Assembly: GCF_000380965.1 (NCBI RefSeq)
Contig: NZ_KB905548.1
Span: 62,001-126,000 of the forward strand
DNA length: 64,000 nt
Reading direction: 5' to 3'
DNA from: Paenibacillus ginsengihumi DSM 21568
GTDB taxonomy: Bacteria; Bacillota; Bacilli; Paenibacillales; NBRC-103111
Below are positions 9,565-18,922 of this stretch, one piece after another. Under the pieces are notes generated by a model. It did no database searches, was not told where the DNA came from, and was given only the letters and a program-made list of their open reading frames with translations. The position numbers and the translations under genes were made by a program. The stretch's first letter is position 1; each line of letters begins with the position of its first letter.

Positions 9565-11667
9565 ATGGAGAAGAAAGTGCAGATGGACTTGGCCGGCCGC
9601 ACGCTCATACTCGAAACCGGTCGGCTGGCGAAGCAGGCCAATGCCGCAGTCATGGCCCGGTACGGGGACACGGCGGTGCTTTGTACGGTTACGGCTTCGA
9701 AGGAGCCGAAGGACCTGGATTTTTTCCCGCTGACAGTCAACTATGAGGAGCGGCTGTATTCCGTAGGGAAAATTCCCGGCGGCTTCATTAAAAGAGAGGG
9801 CCGCCCGAGCGAGAAGGCGATTCTTGCCGGCCGCTTGACGGACCGTCCGATTCGTCCGTTGTTTCCGGAAGGGTTCCGCAACGATGTGCAGATCGTAGCC
9901 ATGGTCATGAGCGTCGATCAGGACTGCTCGCCGGAGATTGCGGCGATGATCGGCACTTCGGCCGCGCTCAGCATATCCGACGTTCCGTTTAACGGTCCGG
10001 TTGGCGGGGTCATCGTCGGCCGGGTGGACGGACAGTTTGTGATCAACCCGACGCTGGAGCAGGCCGACAAGAGCGATATTCATCTCGTCGTCGCCGGGAC
10101 GAAGGACGCGATCATGATGGTCGAAGCCGGTGCCGACGAAGTGCCGGAGGAAGTGATGCTTGAGGCGATCATGTTCGGGCACGATGAGATCAAGAAGATC
10201 GTCGCCCTGCAGGAGCAGCTCGTTGCGGAGGCCGGCAAGCCGAAGATGGAGGTCGTGCTGCACAGCGTCAATCCGGAGGTCAATCGCACGGTGCGGGAAT
10301 TCGCTCAAGCCCGGCTTGTCGAGGCGATTCAAATTCCGGAGAAGCATGCGCGGCAGGATGCCATCGACGCGATCAACGCGGAGGCGGTCGAGCATTTCAC
10401 CCAGGTGTATGCGGAGACGCCGGAGCTGCTGAGCGATGTGAAAGAGACCTTGTATGACATCGTGAAGGAAGAAGTGCGCCGGCTCATTACCCACGACAAG
10501 GTTCGTCCGGACGGACGGGCGCTGGACGAAATTCGCCCGATCGAGTGCGATATCAACCTGCTGCCGCGCACGCACGGCTCGGGACTGTTCACCCGCGGCC
10601 AGACGCAGGCGCTCAGCGTGTGCACGCTCGGCGCGCTCGGCGACGTGCAAATATTGGACGGCATCGATCTCGAGGAATCGAAGCGGTTCATGCACCATTA
10701 CAACTTCCCGCCGTTCAGCGTTGGAGAAGCGAGGCCGCTTAGGGCTCCGGGACGCCGCGAGATCGGCCACGGAGCACTCGGCGAGCGCGCGCTGGAGCCG
10801 ATTATTCCTTCGGAGGCGGAGTTCCCGTATACGATTCGCCTTGTATCCGAAGTATTGGAGTCCAACGGCTCGACATCCCAGGCGAGCATTTGCGCCAGCA
10901 CCTTGGCGCTGATGGATGCAGGCGTGCCGATCAAGGCGCCGGTCGCTGGCGTGGCGATGGGCTTGATCAAGGACGGGGAGCATTTCTCCATCTTGACCGA
11001 CATTCAAGGCATGGAGGACCATTTGGGCGATATGGACTTCAAGGTAGCCGGAACGTCCAAGGGCGTCACTGCGCTGCAGATGGATATCAAGATCGATGGC
11101 ATCGACCGCGAAATTTTGGCGCAAGCGCTGGAGCAGGCGAAGAAAGGCCGCTTGTTCATTCTGAACAAAATGCTGGAGCGCATCGCTGCGCCGAAGCCGA
11201 GCCTGTCGCCGTACGCCCCGAAAATTTTGACCATGCAGATCAATCCGGACAAAATTCGCGACGTCATCGGCGCAGGCGGCAAAGTGATCAACAAGATCAT
11301 CGAGGAAACCGGCGTCAAAATCGATATCGAGCAGGACGGACGTGTCTTCATCGCTTCGGCGGACGAACAGGCGAACGAGAAGGCCCGTCAAATTATCGAA
11401 GGCATCGTGCGCGAGGTGGTCGTCGGCGAGATTTATTTGGGCACCGTGAAGCGTATCGAGAAGTTCGGCGCCTTCGTGGAAGTGTTGCCGGGCAAGGAAG
11501 GGCTTGTTCACATTTCCCAAATGTCGACCGAGCGGGTAGGCAAGGTGGAGGATGTGGTCAAGATCGGCGACCAGATTACGGTCAAGGTGACCGAAATCGA
11601 CAGCCAGGGCCGGATCAACCTGTCCCGCAAAGCGGTATTGACCTCGCAGATGACCGCGCAGGCCTAA
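9565..11667 (+). CDS. pnp: Polyribonucleotide nucleotidyltransferase (PNPase)
   Basis: PNPase is the phosphorolytic 3'-5' exoribonuclease of mRNA decay. The 700-residue protein has two RNase PH domains separated by an all-helical region, then a KH domain with [16 protein letters not shown] (~residues 569-584) and an S1 domain starting near [18 protein letters not shown] (~residue 623). The ATG follows GGAGGAGG. It follows rpsO, the usual arrangement. Confidence 0.98.
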   Translation: MEKKVQMDLAGRTLILETGRLAKQANAAVMARYGDTAVLCTVTASKEPKDLDFFPLTVNYEERLYSVGKIPGGFIKREGRPSEKAILAGRLTDRPIRPLFPEGFRNDVQIVAMVMSVDQDCSPEIAAMIGTSAALSISDVPFNGPVGGVIVGRVDGQFVINPTLEQADKSDIHLVVAGTKDAIMMVEAGADEVPEEVMLEAIMFGHDEIKKIVALQEQLVAEAGKPKMEVVLHSVNPEVNRTVREFAQARLVEAIQIPEKHARQDAIDAINAEAVEHFTQVYAETPELLSDVKETLYDIVKEEVRRLITHDKVRPDGRALDEIRPIECDINLLPRTHGSGLFTRGQTQALSVCTLGALGDVQILDGIDLEESKRFMHHYNFPPFSVGEARPLRAPGRREIGHGALGERALEPIIPSEAEFPYTIRLVSEVLESNGSTSQASICASTLALMDAGVPIKAPVAGVAMGLIKDGEHFSILTDIQGMEDHLGDMDFKVAGTSKGVTALQMDIKIDGIDREILAQALEQAKKGRLFILNKMLERIAAPKPSLSPYAPKILTMQINPDKIRDVIGAGGKVINKIIEETGVKIDIEQDGRVFIASADEQANEKARQIIEGIVREVVVGEIYLGTVKRIEKFGAFVEVLPGKEGLVHISQMSTERVGKVEDVVKIGDQITVKVTEIDSQGRINLSRKAVLTSQMTAQA

Positions 11668-11714
11668 CCGCCGGAATCGAATACCAGGCTCGGCGCCTTG
11701 CCGGGCACGACAAA

Positions 11715-11742
11715 AGAGCCAGAGCAGTCTGTCTCTTTTTTT
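11715..11742 (+). terminator. Terminator after pnp
   Basis: Imperfect stem AGAG/CTCT with inner CAGA/TCTG, followed by seven Ts. Confidence 0.6.
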
Positions 11743-11808
11743 GTTGTGGTCTACACTTGTCCCTTCGTTCATAATTATGGTGAAAAAAGAAACGACAGGA
11801 GACATCCC

Positions 11809-12846
11809 ATGAAGCGAAAGCAATGGTTGTACGTGTCGGCCGGCATAGCGGCATGCCTCGTCGGCATCAGTCAGCTGGAGGGGATCGACCGGTTCGTCGA
11901 GTACGCGCGCGAGCAATCCGGGCGTGCCGTATTCGCGCCGCTTTCGTCGGAGTGGCTGGCCGCGGTGCAGGTAGCGGACGTCGAAGGGCTGGAGAAGCGG
12001 CGCGCCGAAATGCGCAGCCGGATCGAGGAAGAGGCGAAGCGCCGCTATGTCGCCCCGGTGAACGCCGTCGTCGACCGCGTCTGGAAGGCGATTCCCGGCT
12101 ACAACGGGCTCGAGCTCGATGTCGAAAAGACGCTGGAGCTGGCCGAGCAGGAAGGGTTTCCGGAGCCGCCGAAGCTGATCATGCGGGAAATCCCGGCGAA
12201 AGTACATATCGACCAATTGGGGCCTCATCCGGTATATAAGGGCAATCCGAACAAACCGATGGTGTCGCTGATGATTAACGTGGCCTGGGGCGACGAGTAC
12301 ATCCCGAAGATGCTGGACACGCTGCGCGAAGAGAACGTGAAGGCGACCTTTTTCTTTGACGGGTCCTGGCTGAACCAAAATATAGCGACCGCGCGGACCA
12401 TTATGCAGGAAGGGCACGAGGTGTCCAATCACGCTTATTCCCATCCGAAAATGAGCACGCTGGACCGGGCGCGGGCGACGTCGGAAATCGCCAAAACCGA
12501 AGCGCTGCTGACCAAGGAACTGGGCGCCAAAAACAAGCTGTTCGCTCCCCCTGCCGGCGATTTCAACCAGGCGACGGTCGATATCGCTCACGGGATGGGG
12601 CTGCGCACCGTGCTGTGGACCTTGGATACGGTCGATTGGAAGAAGCCGAGCCCGGCGTCCATCGTAAGGAAGATCGCCGATCATGTCGAGCCCGGCTCCT
12701 TGATCTTGATGCATCCGACGGAGCCGAGCAGCTCGGCGCTGAAGGAGATGATTCGGGTGATCAAGGCAAAGGGCTTGTCGCTCGGCACCGTCAGCGAGAC
12801 GATTTCGCCGAAGCGGGTGCCGGAGGTTGAGTCGGCCGAACAATAA
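11809..12846 (+). CDS. ylxY: Polysaccharide deacetylase-like sporulation protein YlxY
   Basis: A 345-residue protein with an N-terminal membrane or signal segment (YVSAGIAACLVGI) and a NodB-like domain from about residue 145. The usual first catalytic motif TFDDG is replaced by MINVAWGDEY, while the zinc-binding histidine motif SNHAYSHP is kept, as is APPAGDF. This altered first motif makes deacetylase activity doubtful. The ATG at 11809 follows AGGAG; an in-frame start at 11698 would lie in the pnp terminator region. The position after pnp and before mlpA is the ylxY position of Bacillus. Confidence 0.9.
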   Translation: MKRKQWLYVSAGIAACLVGISQLEGIDRFVEYAREQSGRAVFAPLSSEWLAAVQVADVEGLEKRRAEMRSRIEEEAKRRYVAPVNAVVDRVWKAIPGYNGLELDVEKTLELAEQEGFPEPPKLIMREIPAKVHIDQLGPHPVYKGNPNKPMVSLMINVAWGDEYIPKMLDTLREENVKATFFFDGSWLNQNIATARTIMQEGHEVSNHAYSHPKMSTLDRARATSEIAKTEALLTKELGAKNKLFAPPAGDFNQATVDIAHGMGLRTVLWTLDTVDWKKPSPASIVRKIADHVEPGSLILMHPTEPSSSALKEMIRVIKAKGLSLGTVSETISPKRVPEVESAEQ

Positions 12847-12894
12847 TGATAATATCTAACTATTATACGGATCGACCGAGGAGGCTCTATACTT

Positions 12895-14145
12895 TTGAAT
12901 AAATACGCATTGAGCAACGGGCTGCGGGTCGTCGTCGAGCAAATACCGACATGCCGTTCCGTCGCTTTCGGCATTTGGGTCAAGACGGGGTCGCGGTATG
13001 AAAGCGAGCATAATAACGGCATTTCTCATTTTATCGAGCACATGCTGTTCAAGGGGACGGACAAATATTCCGCCAAGGATATCGCCGAACTGTTCGATGG
13101 CATCGGCGGCAACGTGAATGCTTTTACGTCCAAAGAATACACCTGCTATTTCGCCAAGGTGCTGGATGAGCATCTGCCGCTGGCTGTCGAGGTGCTGGCC
13201 GACATGTTTTTCCGCTCCGCATTCGATCCGGCCGAGCTGGACAAGGAGAAAAACGTCATCTACGAGGAAATTGCCATGTACGAGGATACGCCGGACGACA
13301 TGGTGCACGATCTGATCGCCAAGGCGGCGTTCGGCAACCATTCGCTCGGCTATCCGATTATCGGCACGGAGGACAATTTGTCCGCGATGCATTCGGATAC
13401 CCTCAGGCAGTACATGGCCGAGCACTATACGATCCCGAACACCGTCATTAGCCTGGCCGGGAATGTCGGCGACGACGTCGTGGAGCTGATCGAACGGCAC
13501 TTCGGCGGCTTTGCGCTGGCCGGCAGCGCGCAGGAGAAGGCGCAGCCGCAGTTTCACAGCGATTATATTTATCATCATAAGAAGACGGAGCAAAACCATA
13601 TCTGCCTGTCGCTGCCCGGCTTGTCGGCCAAAGACGATATGCTGTATGCGATGATTTTGCTCAACAACGCGATCGGGGGCGGCATGAGCTCGCGATTGTT
13701 CCAGGAAATCCGCGAGAAGCGCGGGCTGGCGTATTCCGTGTATTCCTACCATACTTCCTATCAGGACGGCGGCATGTTCACCATCTATACGGGAACGGCC
13801 CCTAAGCAGACCGCCGAAGTGCTGAACATTACGATGGAGGTGCTGTCCGACATCAAGGCGAACGGACTGACGCCGGCCGAGCTGAAGAAAGGGAAGGAAC
13901 AGATGAAAGGCAGCCTCATTCTCAGCCTGGAAAGCACGAGCAGCCGGATGAACCGGCTCGGCAAGAACGAGCTGATGCTGGGCAGGCACTACAGTCTGGA
14001 TGAAATGATCGCACGCATCGAAAGCGTGGAGATGGAGCATATTCGCCAGCTGACGGACCAGATGATGGCCCAGCCGTTCGCGCTGGCCATGGTCGGCGGT
14101 TCGGACGAGGCGGCGGCGAATTTCAGGAGGGATCAGCTTGTCTGA
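12895..14145 (+). CDS. mlpA: M16-family zinc metalloprotease MlpA (YmxG)
   Basis: A 416-residue peptidase M16 protein with the inverted zinc motif HFIEH (residues 45-49) and a downstream glutamate region ([16 protein letters not shown]). The C-terminal M16 domain has [24 protein letters not shown]. The TTG start follows GAGGAGG at 12878-12884. The last codons overlap the dut start. In B. subtilis this protein affects extracellular protease expression and lies in the ylxY-mlpA-ymxH cluster; ymxH is not present here. Confidence 0.93.
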   Translation: MNKYALSNGLRVVVEQIPTCRSVAFGIWVKTGSRYESEHNNGISHFIEHMLFKGTDKYSAKDIAELFDGIGGNVNAFTSKEYTCYFAKVLDEHLPLAVEVLADMFFRSAFDPAELDKEKNVIYEEIAMYEDTPDDMVHDLIAKAAFGNHSLGYPIIGTEDNLSAMHSDTLRQYMAEHYTIPNTVISLAGNVGDDVVELIERHFGGFALAGSAQEKAQPQFHSDYIYHHKKTEQNHICLSLPGLSAKDDMLYAMILLNNAIGGGMSSRLFQEIREKRGLAYSVYSYHTSYQDGGMFTIYTGTAPKQTAEVLNITMEVLSDIKANGLTPAELKKGKEQMKGSLILSLESTSSRMNRLGKNELMLGRHYSLDEMIARIESVEMEHIRQLTDQMMAQPFALAMVGGSDEAAANFRRDQLV

Positions 14146-14599
14146 AATATATGAGATTAGACTGAAGCGGCTTCCGCACAGCGAAGGGCTGCCGCTGCCT
14201 AGGCGCATGTCCGAGCTGGCGGCCGGCTTCGACCTGTACGCGGCTGTGCCGCAGGACGCGCCTGTCGTGCTGCAGCCCGGAGACCGGGCGCTTATTCCGA
14301 CAGGGCTGGCGATGGCGATGCCGGCAGGGCTGGAAGCGCAGGTTCGCCCGAGGAGCGGGCTGGCATTGAAATACGGCATCACGGCGCTCAACTCGCCGGG
14401 AACGATCGACGCCGATTATCGCGGCGAGGTGCAGGTGCTGCTCATCAATCACGGCCGCGAGCCATTCGCCATTGAGCGGGGCGAGCGGATCGCGCAAATC
14501 GTCTTTCAGTGGCTGCCCGCCGTCCGTTTAACGGAAGCGGAGGAGCTTGAGGCGACGGACCGCGGCGCCGGGGGCTTCGGCCACACGGGAACGAAATAA
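14138..14599 (+). CDS. dut: dUTP diphosphatase
   Basis: Hydrolyses dUTP to dUMP and pyrophosphate. All five trimeric dUTPase motifs are present in order: [34 protein letters not shown] and the C-terminal [10 protein letters not shown]. Length is 153 residues. It starts with a TTG inside the mlpA end (8-nt overlap), so translation is probably coupled. Confidence 0.95.
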   Translation: MSEIYEIRLKRLPHSEGLPLPRRMSELAAGFDLYAAVPQDAPVVLQPGDRALIPTGLAMAMPAGLEAQVRPRSGLALKYGITALNSPGTIDADYRGEVQVLLINHGREPFAIERGERIAQIVFQWLPAVRLTEAEELEATDRGAGGFGHTGTK

Positions 14600-14678
14600 A
14601 CCGTGGGACAGACAGGAGCGGACGAATCCGCATGCCTTCGGGCAAATCGGGCAAATGAGATTATGCAATAATGACGCA

Positions 14679-14719
14679 GGCAGCTGCCGGGCCATCAGGT
14701 CACGGCGGCTGCTTTTTTT
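14679..14719 (+). terminator. Terminator after dut
   Basis: GCAGCTGCCG pairs with CGGCGGCTGC (one mismatch) around a loop containing GGTCAC, followed by seven Ts. Confidence 0.7.
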
Positions 14720-14816
14720 GGGCTTGCTTAAAGCGCCGCATCCGTCTGCCGCAGGGCGGCCGCCAACGCTGCTTTGCCGGCAGGGGCCGCTTCGCTTCGC
14801 CCGTCTGGCCGGTTGT

Positions 14817-14846
14817 AACCCATCACTGGGCTCCGGCATAAGATGA
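14817..14846 (+). promoter_or_regulatory. Putative sigma-K promoter of dpaAB
   Basis: AACC (14817-14820), a 16-nt spacer and CATAAGATG (14837-14845) resemble the mother-cell sigma-K consensus (AC, 16-17 nt, CATA-N3-TA). It is ~40 nt before the dpaA start. dpaAB is a sigma-K operon in B. subtilis. Confidence 0.55.
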
Positions 14847-14881
14847 GTTATTGAAAGCGACTTTGAAAGAGGTGAGAAGGA

Positions 14882-15781
14882 ATGCTGACCGGAATTCAAG
14901 TGGCGCTCATCGGGGGCGACGCCCGCCAGCTCGAAGTGATTCACAAATGCTCCGAGCTGGACGCGTCGGTCGTTCTTATCGGTTTCGATAATTTGCAAAA
15001 CCAGTTCAGCGGCATTACGAAGGCGGAACTGTCGCCAGACGCGCTGACGGGAATGGATGCCGTTATTTTGCCGGCGGTTGGAACGGACGATCACGGCCGG
15101 GTCGAGAGCTTATTCTCGTCCTCCGAGCTTATTCTGGGCGACGAGCATATCGCCGCTTTGCCGAAGCATGCCACGCTGTTCACCGGGATGGCCAGACCGT
15201 ATTTGCGCGAGCTGTGCGCGAAGCATCGGATTCGGCTGGTGGAGCTGTTCGACCGGGACGACGTCGTTATATACAATTCGATTCCGACAGCGGAAGGCGC
15301 GATTATGATCGCGATCCAGAACACGGATTTCACGATCCACGGGTCCAAGTCCGTCGTGCTTGGCTTCGGACGAACGGGGATTACGCTGGCCCGGACGCTC
15401 CAGGGCATGGGAGCGCACGTCAAGGTCGGAGTCAACAAGCCCGAATATTATGCCCGCGCTTCGGAAATGCGGCTGAATCCGTTCTATACGCACGATTTGC
15501 TGGCCCAGGCGCCGGGAACGGACTTGCTTTTTAATACAGTACCTTCCATGATTGTGACGGCGCAAGTCATCGCCAGCCTTCCTCACCGGGCGGTCATCAT
15601 CGATCTGGCCTCGCGTCCGGGCGGGACCGACTTCCGGTTCGCCGAGAAGCGGGGCATCAAGGCGATGCTGGCGCCGGGGCTGCCGGGCATCGTCGCTCCG
15701 AAGACTGCCGGCCGCATCATCGCCGATGCGCTCACCAAGATCATTATGGAAGAGGCGACTGCAAGGAGGAATGAGCAATGA
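14882..15781 (+). CDS. dpaA: Dipicolinate synthase subunit A
   Basis: With DpaB it makes dipicolinic acid from the lysine-pathway intermediate in the mother cell. The 299-residue protein has an N-terminal domain and a Rossmann NAD(P)-binding region with VVLGFGRTGITLARTL (~residues 158-173). The ATG follows AAAGAGGTGAG. It is coupled to dpaB by an ATGA overlap and preceded by a sigma-K-like promoter. Confidence 0.95.
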   Translation: MLTGIQVALIGGDARQLEVIHKCSELDASVVLIGFDNLQNQFSGITKAELSPDALTGMDAVILPAVGTDDHGRVESLFSSSELILGDEHIAALPKHATLFTGMARPYLRELCAKHRIRLVELFDRDDVVIYNSIPTAEGAIMIAIQNTDFTIHGSKSVVLGFGRTGITLARTLQGMGAHVKVGVNKPEYYARASEMRLNPFYTHDLLAQAPGTDLLFNTVPSMIVTAQVIASLPHRAVIIDLASRPGGTDFRFAEKRGIKAMLAPGLPGIVAPKTAGRIIADALTKIIMEEATARRNEQ

Positions 15782-16374
15782 CCTGGCAAGGAATTACGGT
15801 AGGCTTCGCCTTGACTGGCTCGCACTGTACGTTCGAGGAGGTCATGCCGCAAATCCAGCGTTTCGTCGACGCCGGCGCGAACGTTATTCCGATCGTGACG
15901 CAGACGATCTTGACGACAGACACCCGTTTTGGCACCTCGGAAAATTGGTTAAAACAGTTGAAAGACATCACAGGAAATGATATTATTTCTTCAATTGTAG
16001 ATGCGGAACCGCTGGGGCCTTCCAAGCTGCTCGACGTCATGGTCATCGCCCCGTGCACGGGCAATACGACCAGCAAGCTGGCGAATGCGCAGACGGACAG
16101 TGCTGTGCTGATGGCGGCCAAAGCGCAAATGCGCAATCAGCGTCCGCTGGTCATTGCGATCTCGACGAACGACGGATTGGGGCTGAATGCGGCGAACGTC
16201 AGCAAGCTTCTCATTATGAAAAACATCTATTTCGTCCCGTTCGGGCAGGACAATCCGTCAGCCAAGCCGAATTCGCTGGTGGCCAGAATGGATCTGATTA
16301 TGGAGACGTGCGCGGAGGCGCTGAGAGGCAAGCAGCTTCAACCGCTGCTGATCGAGCGCTTCAATTATCAATGA
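15778..16374 (+). CDS. dpaB: Dipicolinate synthase subunit B (flavoprotein)
   Basis: A 198-residue flavoprotein of the HFCD superfamily. It starts MTWQGITVGFALTGSHCTFEE and has the APCTGNTTSKLAN segment typical of the FMN-binding fold. It partners DpaA. In B. subtilis asd follows; here the next gene is dapG, so asd has moved elsewhere or been lost from the cluster. Confidence 0.95.
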   Translation: MTWQGITVGFALTGSHCTFEEVMPQIQRFVDAGANVIPIVTQTILTTDTRFGTSENWLKQLKDITGNDIISSIVDAEPLGPSKLLDVMVIAPCTGNTTSKLANAQTDSAVLMAAKAQMRNQRPLVIAISTNDGLGLNAANVSKLLIMKNIYFVPFGQDNPSAKPNSLVARMDLIMETCAEALRGKQLQPLLIERFNYQ

Positions 16375-16394
16375 TATATGACGAGTCAAGCGAT

Positions 16395-16413
16395 GGCTTC
16401 CGACGCGGAAGCC
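16395..16413 (+). other. Stem-loop in the dpaB-dapG gap
   Basis: GGCTTCC/GGAAGCC with a 5-nt loop, without a T-run. It could be a processing or regulatory hairpin in the dapG leader. No lysine riboswitch fits in the 137-bp gap. Confidence 0.4.
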
Positions 16414-16511
16414 CCGCTTTGCTGTCCATATACTTTCGCTGACGCTTCGACGTTCGGCGGATGCTGCCCGCTATTTTCATAAGGCAGGCATGTAAGCAAA
16501 GGGGAGATCTT

Positions 16512-17807
16512 ATGAAGATCTTGGTGCAGAAATTCGGAGGCACATCCCTTGCCACAGCTGAAGCCAGAGCACACGTCATAGAACACGTCCAGGATGCGTT
16601 GCGGCAAAGCTTCAAACTAGTTGTCGTCGTATCGGCCATGGGGCGCAGGGGTGACCCGTACGCAACGGATACGCTGCTCGATTGGATCAAGGAGAACGGG
16701 GACGGGCTGCCGGCCCGCGAGAAGGATATGCTGCTTTGCTGCGGCGAGCTGATCTCGGCAGCGACGCTGTGCAGCCTGCTGTGCGCGGCAGGCATCCCGT
16801 CCGCCGTGCTGACAGGGGCTCAGGCAGGCCTTCTGACCAATGAGGATCACGGCAATGCGCAAATTTTGTCAGTGCGGCCGAAGCGTATTCTTGAATTGCT
16901 GGACCAGGGAAGAGTCGCTATTGTCGCCGGCTTTCAGGGAGAGAACCGGCACGGCGATTTCACGACGCTCGGTCGGGGAGGCAGCGACACTTCGGCGACG
17001 GCGCTCGGTGCGGCGCTCAAGGCCGAAATGGTCGATATTTTCACCGACGTGAGCGGGATACTGACGGCCGATCCGCGAATCGTCAAGGAAGCCAGGGCTC
17101 TGGCTGCGGTATCGTATGCCGAAATATGCAACATGGCCCATAGCGGGGCCAAGGTCATTCATCCGCGGGCCGTCGAGGTGGCCATGCATGCCGGGATTCC
17201 GATCCGCGTTCGCTCCACGTTCTCGAAGGACCCGGGGACGCTCGTCACGCATCCCGAAGCGCTGAAGCCGGAGGAAGGCAAGATCAACGATCGTTATGTT
17301 ACCGGGATTGCGCATTTTGCCGACGTGACGCAAATTCAGATTCGCTCCGATGAAGGGGCGTACGACCTGCAGCTTACGGTGTTCAAAGCGATGGCGCAGG
17401 AGAAGATCAGCGTCGATTTCATTAACGTCAATCCTTCGGGGGTCGTGTATACCGTGTTCGGCCATGAGGCGCGGCGCGCTGCCAGCGCGCTAAGGAAGCT
17501 CGGGCTGGAGCCGGAGCTGACGCCCCATTGCGCCAAGGTGTCGATTATCGGCGGCGGCATGAACGGGGTTCCGGGAATTATGGCCCATATCGTAGAGGCG
17601 TTGACCGAGGAGGATATTCGCATCCTGCAGTCGGCGGATTCCAATACGACGATCTGGGTGCTCGTGCAGAGCCAGGATATGGAGGCCGCGGTTCGGGCGC
17701 TACATCGGCGGTTTTTGCTGCATCACCCTGCCGGTTCGGCCGATATGGACGGCGGCTTCGCAAGCGAGCCCGCGGAGGCTGCAGGCGTTAGCGACGAATC
17801 AGATTAA
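16512..17807 (+). CDS. dapG: Aspartate kinase I
   Basis: Phosphorylates aspartate at the head of the lysine/diaminopimelate pathway; the DapG isoenzyme is usually inhibited by meso-diaminopimelate. The N-terminal KFGGTSL motif and GRGGSDTSA (~residue 156) are kinase signatures. Two ACT domains follow (~270-335 and ~345-410). The ATG at 16512 follows GGGGAG and gives 431 residues. The last 25 residues are an acidic, Ala/Gly-rich tail. With dapA it feeds dipicolinate synthesis. Confidence 0.95.
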   Translation: MKILVQKFGGTSLATAEARAHVIEHVQDALRQSFKLVVVVSAMGRRGDPYATDTLLDWIKENGDGLPAREKDMLLCCGELISAATLCSLLCAAGIPSAVLTGAQAGLLTNEDHGNAQILSVRPKRILELLDQGRVAIVAGFQGENRHGDFTTLGRGGSDTSATALGAALKAEMVDIFTDVSGILTADPRIVKEARALAAVSYAEICNMAHSGAKVIHPRAVEVAMHAGIPIRVRSTFSKDPGTLVTHPEALKPEEGKINDRYVTGIAHFADVTQIQIRSDEGAYDLQLTVFKAMAQEKISVDFINVNPSGVVYTVFGHEARRAASALRKLGLEPELTPHCAKVSIIGGGMNGVPGIMAHIVEALTEEDIRILQSADSNTTIWVLVQSQDMEAAVRALHRRFLLHHPAGSADMDGGFASEPAEAAGVSDESD

Positions 17808-17825
17808 GAGGAAAGTGGGATTAAC

Positions 17826-18707
17826 ATGTCCGTAGATTTCGGAAGATTGATTACGGCGATGGTCACGCCATTCGACAGTCAGCTGCAAATCGATTGGCCG
17901 CAGGTTGGCCGGCTGATCGATTATTTGATCGAGGAGCAGCAAAGCGACAGCCTGGTCGTATGCGGTACGACTGGCGAATCTCCTACGCTCACCGAGGAGG
18001 AAAAGCTGCAGCTCTTCGACTATGCCGTCAAGCACGCCAAGGGCCGCTGCAAAATTATTGCCGGGACCGGCAGCTACGATACCGGGCACACGATTCATCT
18101 GTCCCGGGAAGCCGAGAAGCTCGGCGTCGATGCGCTGCTCCTGGTCGCCCCGTACTATAACCGCCCGTCCCAGGAAGGGCTGTACCAGCATTACAAAGCG
18201 GTCGCGGAATCGGTCAGCTTGCCGGTTATTCTGTACAACGTTCCGGGACGCACAGGGGTCAATATTACCGCCGAGACGACAGTCCGCCTGTCGCAAATTC
18301 CGAATATCGCGGCGACGAAGGATTGCACGGATACCGATCAAATTACGCAAATTTTGCACGGCGCCCGTCCGGGCTTCGTCGTATACAGCGGCGACGACAG
18401 CATGACGCTACCGGCTCTTTCCGTCGGCGCTCACGGCATCATAAGCGTATCAAGCCATGTCATCGGCAAAGAGATGAAAACGATGATCGACTTGTACTTG
18501 CAGGGCTGCGTTCGGGAAGCGGCGGAGCTTAACCGCAAGCTGCACCCGATCTTCAAAGGGATGTTCGAATGCCCGCATCGCGTGCCAAGCCCGGCTCCTG
18601 TCAAATTTGCGCTCAATTACCGCGGTATGAATGTAGGCGGCTTGCGCCTGCCGCTAGTGAATGTAACCGAAGAAGAAGGACGATTTATTGCAGCGCTGTT
18701 CGATTGA
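17826..18707 (+). CDS. dapA: 4-hydroxy-tetrahydrodipicolinate synthase
   Basis: Condenses pyruvate with aspartate semialdehyde. The 293-residue TIM-barrel protein has CGTTGESPTL (~residues 43-52), YNVPGRTG (~137-144) and the Schiff-base lysine in AATKD (residue ~165). It starts 18 nt after dapG behind AGAGGAAAG and ends with a terminator. Confidence 0.97.
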   Translation: MSVDFGRLITAMVTPFDSQLQIDWPQVGRLIDYLIEEQQSDSLVVCGTTGESPTLTEEEKLQLFDYAVKHAKGRCKIIAGTGSYDTGHTIHLSREAEKLGVDALLLVAPYYNRPSQEGLYQHYKAVAESVSLPVILYNVPGRTGVNITAETTVRLSQIPNIAATKDCTDTDQITQILHGARPGFVVYSGDDSMTLPALSVGAHGIISVSSHVIGKEMKTMIDLYLQGCVREAAELNRKLHPIFKGMFECPHRVPSPAPVKFALNYRGMNVGGLRLPLVNVTEEEGRFIAALFD

Positions 18708-18733
18708 ACCGGCGGTCAATAGCCGCCCGCGAA

Positions 18734-18768
18734 ATCGGTGCCGTTTGCGGCATCGGTTTTCTTTTTTT
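18734..18768 (+). terminator. Terminator after dapA
   Basis: CGGTGCCG/CGGCATCG stem with loop TTTG (one G-U pair), followed by TTTTCTTTTTTT. Confidence 0.75.
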
Positions 18769-18809
18769 GGATACAATAACGGGTAACAGAAGGCCTTGAA
18801 GGCCGCAGC

Positions 18810-18839
18810 TTGTAATTGGTTATTTTTTTCATGTATAAT
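18810..18839 (+). promoter_or_regulatory. Promoter of the RNase J gene
   Basis: TTGTAA at 18810-18815, an 18-nt spacer and TATAAT at 18834-18839. The start codon is 84 nt downstream. Confidence 0.55.
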
Positions 18840-18922
18840 GGTGGCAAGTGACTGGTGCGGTTTTTTAATGGTTTGCTTTTCATACAAGAATCGTCGTCAA
18901 TTCAACAGAGGAGGTTTAATTC

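Noticed and set aside
9493-12843. An 1116-codon minus-strand frame over pnp and ylxY.
   Set aside because: Antisense to two clear genes; Arg/His-rich translation typical of a shadow frame.
16375-16511. Possible lysine riboswitch before dapG.
   Set aside because: The gap is too short and only one 7-bp hairpin is visible.
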